Positions 18,440 through 25,209 of a stretch of 32,405 nt of DNA are shown one piece after another. Position numbers and translations under genes: made by a program. Where the stretch lies: positions 1 through 32,405 of the forward strand of contig CANRGT010000016.1 of the NCBI GenBank assembly GCA_947630185.1. Reading direction: 5' to 3'. Under the pieces are notes generated by a model. The model saw nothing but the letters and a program-made list of their open reading frames with translations. It made no database searches and had not been told where the DNA came from. This DNA comes from an uncultured Clostridia bacterium. GTDB taxonomy: Bacteria; Bacillota; Clostridia; TANB77; CAG-508. The first letter of the stretch is position 1; each line of letters starts with the position of its first letter.

Positions 18440-18571
18440 GTTGAGAATAATCATATTCCTCCGGAATTACTCTTCTATGGTAATTCCTAATATAATTTAA
18501 TTTTTGTTATATGGTTTTTGAAATTTTTATTTGTTTCTGTTATGTTCTAAAAAAATAAGATTATTCTCAAC
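18440..18571 (+). ncRNA. Candidate structured RNA closed by a 13-bp helix
   Basis: GTTGAGAATAATC (18440-18452) is the perfect reverse complement of GATTATTCTCAAC (18559-18571). Inside is a second stem, GGAATTAC (18463-18470) with GTAATTCC (18480-18487). A TATAAT at 18426-18431 would start transcription almost exactly at 18440, and a strong terminator lies at 18617-18663. It could be a small RNA (6S-like architecture is possible, but no 6S signature was confirmed) or a MITE-like repeat. Confidence 0.45.
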
Positions 18572-18616
18572 TATATTTATTATTAGTTAACATATAATTC
18601 TTCGCTGATTTTTTCT

Positions 18617-18663
18617 AAAAAATAGCAATGAATATATTTATTTTTCTATCATTGCTATTTTTT
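18617..18663. terminator. Strong bidirectional terminator after sprT
   Basis: AAAAAATAGCAATGA (18617-18631) and TCATTGCTATTTTTT (18649-18663) form a perfect 15-bp stem with T-runs on both strands. It lies 11 bases past the SprT stop on the minus strand and also suits the RNA candidate on the plus strand. Confidence 0.85.
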
Positions 18664-18673
18664 AACTTTTTAT

Positions 18674-19306
18674 TTATAATTCTTCTTTCTTTATTCCTTG
18701 GTGATTTTCTTCCAATAACTTTAGTTTTCCACCACATTTTCCGCATCTATATCTTTTAAGTAATTTTGTATTTAATCTCTTCCTGTATATCACTTGTCTA
18801 CAACCTTCACAAATAATTTTATATGAATATTTTTCATTTTCTATATATGTAAGATTGCTTTTTTCGTAATCTTCTTTTTTATTTCCTCTTGCTTTAATAT
18901 TATAGCCTAATTTTTCATTTATGTAATTTGCATACTTTTTAAATTCCTCACCATGGTTATTGCAAAATGGAATACAATGAATTAGCTCATGGATAATTGT
19001 ATTTTTAATAATTTCATCATTTAAGTCTAATACCCATTTACTAATTTCAATATGATGAGTTTTAAATTTTTCATATCGTATGCTATTTCGTCTTCCAAGT
19101 TTTTCCACAACTTTATATTGTTTATCTGGATTTCCTTGTTTACAACAACCATATCTTTTAGTAGATCTAGTAGAAATTTTTATGTCTATATCTCCCACTA
19201 TATCTTTATTTTTCATATCTATTCCTATGCTTGCTAGTTCTTGTAGGACTTGAGTATATAAATTGTTTAGTTTTTGTGTAAAAATTTCTTTTTCTATATT
19301 TTTCAT
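18674..19306 (-). CDS. SprT-like zinc metalloprotease
   Basis: 210 residues from the ATG at 19306, preferred over a GTG six codons earlier because the promoter and spacing fit it. The zinc protease motif HELIH is at residues 106-110, and a second His follows in NHGEEF. A C-terminal zinc ribbon (CEGCRQ, CGKCGG) is clear. SprT/SPRTN-type proteases act on DNA-linked or DNA-associated proteins in related families; the function of this one is inferred only from the fold. It has its own TTGATA/TATAAT promoter and terminator, so it is a single-gene unit. Confidence 0.85.
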   Translation of the reverse strand: MKNIEKEIFTQKLNNLYTQVLQELASIGIDMKNKDIVGDIDIKISTRSTKRYGCCKQGNPDKQYKVVEKLGRRNSIRYEKFKTHHIEISKWVLDLNDEIIKNTIIHELIHCIPFCNNHGEEFKKYANYINEKLGYNIKARGNKKEDYEKSNLTYIENEKYSYKIICEGCRQVIYRKRLNTKLLKRYRCGKCGGKLKLLEENHQGIKKEEL

Positions 19307-19340
19307 GTTTTTTATTTCCTTCACCTATTTTATTACTCAA

Positions 19341-19369
19341 ATTATACTATGTTTATTTTTAATTATCAA
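19341..19369 (-). promoter_or_regulatory. Promoter of the SprT-like gene
   Basis: On the minus strand there is TTGATA (19364-19369), 17 bases and TATAAT (19341-19346). Confidence 0.75.
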
Positions 19370-19390
19370 ATTTTTGATATGATAATAAAA

Positions 19391-19763
19391 ATAAGACGTA
19401 TGTCTACGTCTTTGATTTATAATTATAAAATTTTAATAACTTATTTATTATTTTTTTCTGCTATTTTTTTAAATAAATTTTGTTTCAAGCAATACATAAA
19501 TGGACCAGATGCTATCCATAATCCATATATTATTCAATATAAAGCTCCCATATTAAGTTTTATACCTATGTAAATAAATTAAATTTTTAAATATCCTACA
19601 ACTATTTATACATTCAAAGAACTCGCTAGGAGAGTTCCTGCTATTATAATAAAAGAAATTTGGTCAAGAAATCTATATCAATTACCTAGCATGTTGATTG
19701 CAACTAAAAAGAGCCTATTTACAATAATCTCTTTCAACTAATCTGTTTCTTTTAAATTTTTCA
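19391..19763. other. Non-coding stretch with small hairpins
   Basis: No credible gene. AGACGT/ACGTCT forms a hairpin near 19393-19410, and GAACTC/GAGTTC forms another near 19619-19637. A weakly gene-like open frame on the plus strand (to 19573) has no ribosome binding site or known relatives. Confidence 0.4.
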
Positions 19764-19792
19764 TTGATTATTTGCATAAATCATAGTATAAT
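19764..19792 (+). promoter_or_regulatory. Promoter of the 21-residue peptide gene
   Basis: TTGATT (19764-19769), 17 bases and TATAAT (19787-19792), with AAAGGAGG about 50 bases further on. Confidence 0.7.
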
Positions 19793-19844
19793 AGGTTTGT
19801 CTTCTGTATATCTTCCTTTTTTATTCTTCGGAAAGGAGGTACAT

Positions 19845-19910
19845 ATGAAAAACTTATTTCTTATCATCGCATTAGTTATTGTATACTTGATTCTCAAGTT
19901 GTTTAATTAA
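19845..19910 (+). CDS. 21-residue hydrophobic peptide, possible type I toxin
   Basis: The ORF MKNLFLIIALVIVYLILKLF plus a final Asn lies 6 bases after GGAAAGGAGG, under its own consensus promoter, with a strong terminator 7 bases past its stop. Almost the whole peptide is one membrane helix with a Lys near each end, the usual form of type I toxins and of some small membrane proteins. A promoter on the opposite strand at 20085-20113 would drive an antisense RNA into its 3' region. Function is inferred from architecture only. Confidence 0.55.
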   Translation: MKNLFLIIALVIVYLILKLFN

Positions 19911-19916
19911 TGCAAA

Positions 19917-19947
19917 AGACTAGAGTTCGCACCTCTAGTCTTTTTTT
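19917..19947 (+). terminator. Rho-independent terminator
   Basis: AGACTAGAG (19917-19925) pairs with CTCTAGTCT (19933-19941), then seven T. The A-run before it lets it work on the minus strand as well, which suits convergent toxin and antisense transcripts. Confidence 0.9.
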
Positions 19948-20078
19948 GTCTTCTTCTTATTTCTTATCATCTTTCTTTAAAGAAAGGAGGTAATAATTAT
20001 GGATGAAAAAATGTTTTAATACGATACTTTATATATATTAACTATTTCATCTCTTATTACCTGCGTATCTTCATACGC
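19941..20078 (-). ncRNA. Candidate antisense RNA to the small peptide locus
   Basis: On the minus strand TTGATT (20108-20113), 17 bases and TATAAT (20085-20090) would start an RNA near 20078 that runs towards the peptide gene and could end at the shared terminator. Its start contains the hairpin TGCGTAT/ATACGCA (20062-20079). It also covers a second AAAGGAGG site and six-codon ORF (19999-20019). Confidence 0.4.
19999..20019 (+). other. Six-codon ORF with a strong ribosome binding site
   Basis: AAAGGAGG at 19983-19990 precedes an ATG at 19999 and the peptide MDEKMF. CTTTCTTT and AAAGAAAG form a palindrome overlapping the site. It may be a leader peptide or a decayed second toxin copy. Confidence 0.3.
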
Positions 20079-20291
20079 ATTAATATTATACTAGAGTTAT
20101 TTATAAAAATCAACACTTTTTGCTCATTTTTATACTTTTTTGTCGACTTTTTTCGTTTTTTTATGACTTTTTATCCGTTTTTATGTATATTTTATATGCA
20201 CTTTATACAACTTCTAATGTTATTATACCATTTTTATGTTAATTTTGCAAATAAAAAAGGACATCAATTTCTTCTATATTTTATCTATTTA

Positions 20292-22073
20292 CTATATTAT
20301 TATATTGCTACATTTTTTTAATTGCTCTCTTAATGTATCATCACATGCATATATGTATAATCCATCAACAGCACGAGTCATTAAAACTCTAACTTCATGT
20401 TTAAGTAATTCTTCTCCAAATTTTCGTGAAGTTCCATCAGATAGCGTTCTATTTCTAGTTGCTTTTTTATTATGACTTTCTTTTGGATCAAAAACGATAT
20501 GACCATCTTTATATTTTACAGATGGTCCAAGAATTACTCCAGCATAATTTAAATCAAATCCTTGGATTGTATATGTTGAACCAACTTCATCTATAGTTTG
20601 AGGTTGCTCTGCCCATGCTTGATTTTTTATTTCTCTTTTTGCTTCTATACTTAAGTCTTTTTCTAATTCTCTATTCCATGGTTTATGCCATTTTCCAATT
20701 TTAACTTCCCAATATTTATCAGGACAACTTCTATGATTATTTTTGATATATTTCCAATCATAAGTTGCAATAATTCTTGATAATTTTGTTTCCTTTTTTG
20801 ATACTTTCTTTTTTATTTCTGTTTCTAATTCTTTAGGAGTATTACAAATTTTTATTTCATAATGTCCTAATTTTTTTGGAATATTTTTTATTATTCCATC
20901 TTTAGTAAATGAGTTTAGCCAATTTATAACTTCTTTACTAGCATTTATTCTAAGTTGGTTTTCAAGTTTAATATAATTATCATTTTTTATAGCATTATTT
21001 CTATACTCTTGCAATTTTTCATATTCCCAATATTGTTCAGTTGTTAAAATTTGATCTTCATCAAACATTACAACCACTACTTTGGCTCTATCTATAATAT
21101 CTTGTAATTGATTTTTTCCTTGATATGATTGTTGTCCTTGTGTTAATAGCAAATGAGCTTCATCTACAAAAACGATATCTACTGGATCATCTGTAGAATG
21201 GCTATTTATAAATTGAGTAGGCTTATATATTACTTGTCCATATTGGTCAATAATTCCTAATTTATCAAAGATTTGTTTATATACTGTAATCTGTTCATCA
21301 TGATTTACTAATAAATAACAGTTTGAAGTTAAATATTCTAAGTCATCGGAATTATTACTTTTAGCTTCTTCATATTTACAAAACAATTCATAGAATGTAT
21401 TACTGTTTAATACTGTCTTTCCAGTACCTGCTTCACCTTCTACAAAAATAAGTTGACCTCTTTTATTATTTTTTAAAGCATTTTTTATTTTTTCTAATAT
21501 TTTTTCTTTTGCTTCTTGTTGTTCTGTTTTAAGCTTATGTAATGGTGATGCTTTAAAAATAGCAGATTGTTTAAGAGTATTTAGTGAAGGAAATAATTCT
21601 TCATTATCATTTTCAAGGTTTTTCCATATTTTTGTAAAAATTTCTTCTAGTTCTTCTATTGGATAATAATGCTTTTGTGGATTACCTCTTCCATTGTGAA
21701 CTTTTCTTATTTTTTCAACACTCGTTAAATAGTGCATTAGCCTATTTTCTATATCTAATGTCATTGATTTATTGAAATGTTCATGTCCTATTATATATAA
21801 ATCAGCATCTTTATTTGATAAATTATGTTGCCATCCATTAGGGTTTGACATATTACTATAATGTTGCTTCGTTCTTCCAAAAATATTGTTAGATTCTCCA
21901 ACATATACTTCATATTTATTTCTATCTTTCCAACTATGAATATATACTATAGGAAAGTTCATTATAATATCTTTAAGCTTTCTATTATCTAATTTTGAGA
22001 TTTTTTCTTCAAAGTCTTTTAATTCATCTATATTATCTTTAATTCTTCTAATAATTGGTTTTGATACTCCCAT
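20292..22073 (-). CDS. GIY-YIG nuclease fused to Schlafen-type (DUF2075) helicase
   Basis: 593 residues. The N-terminus (about 40-125) resembles a GIY-YIG endonuclease: PIVYIHSW, YVGESNNIFGRTKQH with the catalytic Arg, and LDIENRLMHYL with the conserved Glu. A helicase of the DUF2075/SLFN group-3 type follows, with Walker A GEAGTGKT (213-220), Walker B VFVDEAHLL, and late motifs GSTYTIQGFDL and VLMTRAVDGLYIY. Such fusions are common in bacterial defence neighbourhoods. It is the last gene of a three-gene operon, 28 bases after the MazG-like gene. The target nucleic acid is unknown. Confidence 0.85.
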   Translation of the reverse strand: MGVSKPIIRRIKDNIDELKDFEEKISKLDNRKLKDIIMNFPIVYIHSWKDRNKYEVYVGESNNIFGRTKQHYSNMSNPNGWQHNLSNKDADLYIIGHEHFNKSMTLDIENRLMHYLTSVEKIRKVHNGRGNPQKHYYPIEELEEIFTKIWKNLENDNEELFPSLNTLKQSAIFKASPLHKLKTEQQEAKEKILEKIKNALKNNKRGQLIFVEGEAGTGKTVLNSNTFYELFCKYEEAKSNNSDDLEYLTSNCYLLVNHDEQITVYKQIFDKLGIIDQYGQVIYKPTQFINSHSTDDPVDIVFVDEAHLLLTQGQQSYQGKNQLQDIIDRAKVVVVMFDEDQILTTEQYWEYEKLQEYRNNAIKNDNYIKLENQLRINASKEVINWLNSFTKDGIIKNIPKKLGHYEIKICNTPKELETEIKKKVSKKETKLSRIIATYDWKYIKNNHRSCPDKYWEVKIGKWHKPWNRELEKDLSIEAKREIKNQAWAEQPQTIDEVGSTYTIQGFDLNYAGVILGPSVKYKDGHIVFDPKESHNKKATRNRTLSDGTSRKFGEELLKHEVRVLMTRAVDGLYIYACDDTLREQLKKCSNIII

Positions 22074-22101
22074 AACTTATAAATTTCTCCTATATTAATT
22101 A

Positions 22102-22419
22102 TTATAATTTGTTATATTTTGTGCTAACTCCTTTAGCTTTTTCTACAGGATATTTTTTCTTTGTTTTCTCTAATTTATTTAATATTATTTCTTCTGGATT
22201 AATTCCTAATTTCATTGCCATTTGAATACAATATGTAAATACATCTGCAAGTTCTTCACTAACTTCATCTTTATCATAATCTTCACTATTCCATTGAAAG
22301 CATTCTAATAATTCACCCGCTTCGATTGAAATAGATTTTGCTAAGTTCTCTGGCGAATGAAATTTGTCCCAATCTCTTTCTTCATTAAATTGTTTTATTT
22401 CTTTCATTAATTCTTCCAT
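22102..22419 (-). CDS. MazG-like nucleotide pyrophosphohydrolase
   Basis: 105 residues of the MazG/dCTPase all-alpha NTP pyrophosphohydrolase fold. The metal-binding motif is visible as EAGELLE followed by EELADVF. Members hydrolyse (d)NTPs to monophosphates plus pyrophosphate, either for nucleotide cleaning or to deplete nucleotides. It sits between two DUF2075 helicases, 48 and 28 bases from them, all on one strand. That suggests the hydrolase works with them, possibly by lowering nucleotide pools or removing an alarmone during phage infection. The cooperation is inference. Confidence 0.9.
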   Translation of the reverse strand: MEELMKEIKQFNEERDWDKFHSPENLAKSISIEAGELLECFQWNSEDYDKDEVSEELADVFTYCIQMAMKLGINPEEIILNKLEKTKKKYPVEKAKGVSTKYNKL

Positions 22420-22467
22420 GATTTTTTCTCCTTTATTTTTTTGTTGTTTATAATGGTATAAATGGCA

Positions 22468-24345
22468 TCAACTATTGCTCTTTATTTTACTTTTTATATA
22501 ATCTGCTAAAGGCTTGTCCTCACAATAAATATAACACCCTTTTAATCCTCTCGTCATTAATACCTTATATGTATTTTTTATAATTTTATCAGCTATTTCT
22601 TTCGCTTTTTCCGGATTCTTTTTATATAAAGCCTTTGTATGTACTAATGACGTTTTGTCTGAATTTGCATTTTTAGTTAAATCTGTTATGACTTTACCGT
22701 TTTCATATCTTAAGTCTGTTCCAATTATAACTCCTATATAGTCAAATTCTAAACCTTGACAAGTATGTATACATCCAATTTCATTTATAGAGTCTTTACG
22801 TATAGCCCATGGTTTAGATCTTTCTATATTCCATTTTTTCTTAAATGTATCTGACAATTCAAAGTCAAATTTAGTATTATCATCTTTTGAAATCCATTCT
22901 TTATAATACCCTGCAACAATTCTAGCATTATTGCCTTCATTTCTATCAATTATTAATTGATCTAGCTCATCTGGTGAATCTACTACCCTAAAATCATATT
23001 TTTTGGTATTTAATGTACTGTTTGCGGTTTCTCTTATTTGTAATGTATTATCTAACCATGATAAATATTCCGTAACTCCCTCACATCTAAATTGACTTGT
23101 TAATTCTTTTTCTTCAATATTTTTTGCTTTAACACCATTTATATTACAACATCTTCTTATTTCTTCAATTGTTCCTATATCATTATCAGTAACTATTTGA
23201 TCTTCATCAATAAAGAATATAGAAAAGTTAGCTGCATTTATTATTTCTCTAATTTGGTTATTTCCTCTAGATCTTCCTACAAAAGTTTTTTCTTTTAATC
23301 TGTGTGCTTCATCTACTATAATTACTGGAATTTCATTTTTCTTTGCCATATCATATGCATAAGCTCCTGTAAATAAATTTCTAATATATTCTTGATCTTC
23401 TGTATTTTTTAACTCTTCAAAATATACTTTTCTTGGAGTCCCATTCATAGTTGTGTAATGAGCAATTATTTTTCTTTGATATAATTCTGCAAATAACTGT
23501 ATTGCTACTACTGATTTTCCTGTACCCGGACCTCCTTTTACTATTAAAACATGTTTTTCTTTTGTTTTTAATGTCTCTGATGCCATACTTAATGCTTTTT
23601 CATATATATCTTGCTGTGTGTCTAATAAGTAAAATTTCTTTTTTCCATCTATCATACTAGCAATATCGTCTTGTAATCTTCTTGAAATAACGATTTTTCC
23701 TGTATCAAGTTCATTTAACACTTTCTTATTATCGCCTTTTTTTATATATTCTTTTATAAAATCTCTCAATTTATGTTCATTATCCATTGTAAAGACAGGC
23801 GATTGTTTTAATAATGGTTTAAATTTATTATCAATTAATGGATCGTTTTCTTTTAATAAATAATTATGTAGGTATGAACAGGGATATAGTCTAATTTCGT
23901 CATTTACAACTGGTTCAACTAGATTACTTAAATATCCAGCATAGTTAAGAGCTTGCCTTGAAGGATGTGCTCTTTCTTCTATATTATATTTACTAACCAT
24001 TGCTCTAATTAATAAACTATTGGGTACTTCATCAACTCTGCTCCATTGTTTTAATTCAACAATGATTACTACTCCTTTTCCTTCATCATTATAGCCTGAA
24101 ATCATAATGTCTACTCTTCTGTCTGTTTTTGGTATTTCGTATTCTATAGCTATTCCAACATCTTTAGGTATATCACTGTCATTTAATATAGTAGCAATTC
24201 TTGTTAATGAATTCTCCCATGATCTTTTTACACTTTCTGATATTCCACCTATTTTTTCTCTATATTTCTTCTCAATATTTTTAACCAATATACCTTTTCT
24301 TACATCTTCAATAAATCCACTTTTTATATTGTCATATACTATCAT
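22468..24345 (-). CDS. PD-(D/E)XK nuclease fused to Schlafen-type (DUF2075) helicase
   Basis: 625 residues. The N-terminal domain (about 60-110) shows a nuclease core: IAIEYEIPKTDRRVDIMI with Asp79, then VVIIVELKQW with Glu97 and Lys99. The DUF2075/SLFN group-3 helicase follows: Walker A GGPGTGKS (271-278), Walker B VIIVDEAHRL, and later GCIHTCQGLEFDYIGV and KVLMTRGLKGCYIY. It resembles the helicase half of the 20292 protein but carries a different nuclease, so the operon pairs two related motors with two nuclease folds. It has its own TTGAAA/TATAAA promoter and is the first gene of the operon. Confidence 0.85.
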   Translation of the reverse strand: MIVYDNIKSGFIEDVRKGILVKNIEKKYREKIGGISESVKRSWENSLTRIATILNDSDIPKDVGIAIEYEIPKTDRRVDIMISGYNDEGKGVVIIVELKQWSRVDEVPNSLLIRAMVSKYNIEERAHPSRQALNYAGYLSNLVEPVVNDEIRLYPCSYLHNYLLKENDPLIDNKFKPLLKQSPVFTMDNEHKLRDFIKEYIKKGDNKKVLNELDTGKIVISRRLQDDIASMIDGKKKFYLLDTQQDIYEKALSMASETLKTKEKHVLIVKGGPGTGKSVVAIQLFAELYQRKIIAHYTTMNGTPRKVYFEELKNTEDQEYIRNLFTGAYAYDMAKKNEIPVIIVDEAHRLKEKTFVGRSRGNNQIREIINAANFSIFFIDEDQIVTDNDIGTIEEIRRCCNINGVKAKNIEEKELTSQFRCEGVTEYLSWLDNTLQIRETANSTLNTKKYDFRVVDSPDELDQLIIDRNEGNNARIVAGYYKEWISKDDNTKFDFELSDTFKKKWNIERSKPWAIRKDSINEIGCIHTCQGLEFDYIGVIIGTDLRYENGKVITDLTKNANSDKTSLVHTKALYKKNPEKAKEIADKIIKNTYKVLMTRGLKGCYIYCEDKPLADYIKSKIKSNS

Positions 24346-24377
24346 AATAATGTTTTCTCCTTTTATTTACTAAATAT

Positions 24378-24406
24378 TTTATACTATAAACTACCATTTT
24401 TTTCAA
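24378..24406 (-). promoter_or_regulatory. Promoter of the DUF2075-MazG operon
   Basis: On the minus strand there is TTGAAA (24401-24406), 17 bases and TATAAA (24378-24383), followed by an AAAGGAG ribosome binding site. Confidence 0.65.
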
Positions 24407-24558
24407 TAATTAGACAATAAATTTAAAAAGTTTTATATTACATTTTTATAATTTTTTTATAGAAGTGATATTATTGGATTTTATAATTGTTTTAAACTGT
24501 TTGATAATATTCAAAAATCACTAGAGCTGTATATTTCTAGTGTTTTTAACTAGTTGTG

Positions 24559-24779
24559 TGTGAGTAAAATTAGAACTTATAACCTTCGGGTTATGAGCGA
24601 GGCTTGAGGCATTTTTGTAACTTTGTGAAAATTAGAGTTTTTGTTGGTATTTTGATACTTACAAGAGTTTTCACTCACAGAACATTTGTGCATTTTTAGG
24701 GCATTTTTTGAGAAGTTTTTTCCCAACTTTTTCCCAAGCGATTTAGTACATTTGTTCTTAGAAAGTTGACTCTTGTAAG
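24559..24779 (+). ncRNA. Candidate structured leader RNA with crossing long-range stems
   Basis: TGTGAGT (24559-24565) matches ACTCACA (24673-24679), and CTTACAAGAGT (24658-24668) is the perfect reverse complement of ACTCTTGTAAG (24769-24779). The two pairings cross, so they form a pseudoknot or exclude each other. A local hairpin, ATAACC-TTCG-GGTTAT, lies near 24577-24592. The region ends 46 bases before a small gene. No known riboswitch class was recognised. Confidence 0.4.
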
Positions 24780-24824
24780 AGATATTTTTATTTAAAAAAT
24801 TTTAATTTTTATGGAGGTTATTTT

Positions 24825-25118
24825 ATGAGTAATTTAAGAGAAGTTAATGATGATATTTTGAAAGATTGGTTAGATTTTAGAGAGGAAACTACTTTTTGTG
24901 AGATGTCTCCTCAAGATAAAAAATATTGCATATGTTTTGATGAAATATCCGAAAAAATCTTAAGAAATGTTCCTGAACAGAATAAGAAATATGTTCAAAA
25001 ACAGCTAGATGAGCTTGATAAAAATTTTATGGATTATCTTATTTATTGGAATGAAAAGTACTATAGGAATGGGTTTTGTGATGGTTCACAGATAGTTATG
25101 GGATGTTTTGAAGAATAA
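24825..25118 (+). CDS. 97-residue protein of unknown function
   Basis: Not recognised. It starts at ATG 7 bases after GGAGG and is followed by a strong terminator. The product is acidic and helical (MSPQDKKYCICFDEISEKIL, VQKQLDELDKNFMDYLIYWN). It has four Cys but no metal-binding spacing. It is the only plus-strand gene inside the defence island, placed between the DUF2075 operon and the SF1 helicase, with a long structured leader in front. It has no CGG codon. It could be a small accessory or anti-phage regulator, but nothing proves it. Confidence 0.7.
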   Translation: MSNLREVNDDILKDWLDFREETTFCEMSPQDKKYCICFDEISEKILRNVPEQNKKYVQKQLDELDKNFMDYLIYWNEKYYRNGFCDGSQIVMGCFEE

Positions 25119-25137
25119 TTTAATATTATACCAAATG

Positions 25138-25172
25138 AATCCTAAAGTGCAAAAATTGCACTTTAGGATTTT
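25138..25172 (+). terminator. Rho-independent terminator
   Basis: AATCCTAAAGTGCA pairs with TGCACTTTAGGATT over 14 bp, followed by T's. It directly follows the 97-residue gene. Confidence 0.9.
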
Positions 25173-25209
25173 TAAATTGTACTAAAAATAATAAATATTT
25201 TTATTTTAA

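Noticed and set aside
19274-19573. Plus-strand ORF of 99 codons near sprT
   Set aside because: Overlaps the sprT start, has no ribosome binding site and is compositionally biased. At most its 3' part is a remnant of something unrecognised.
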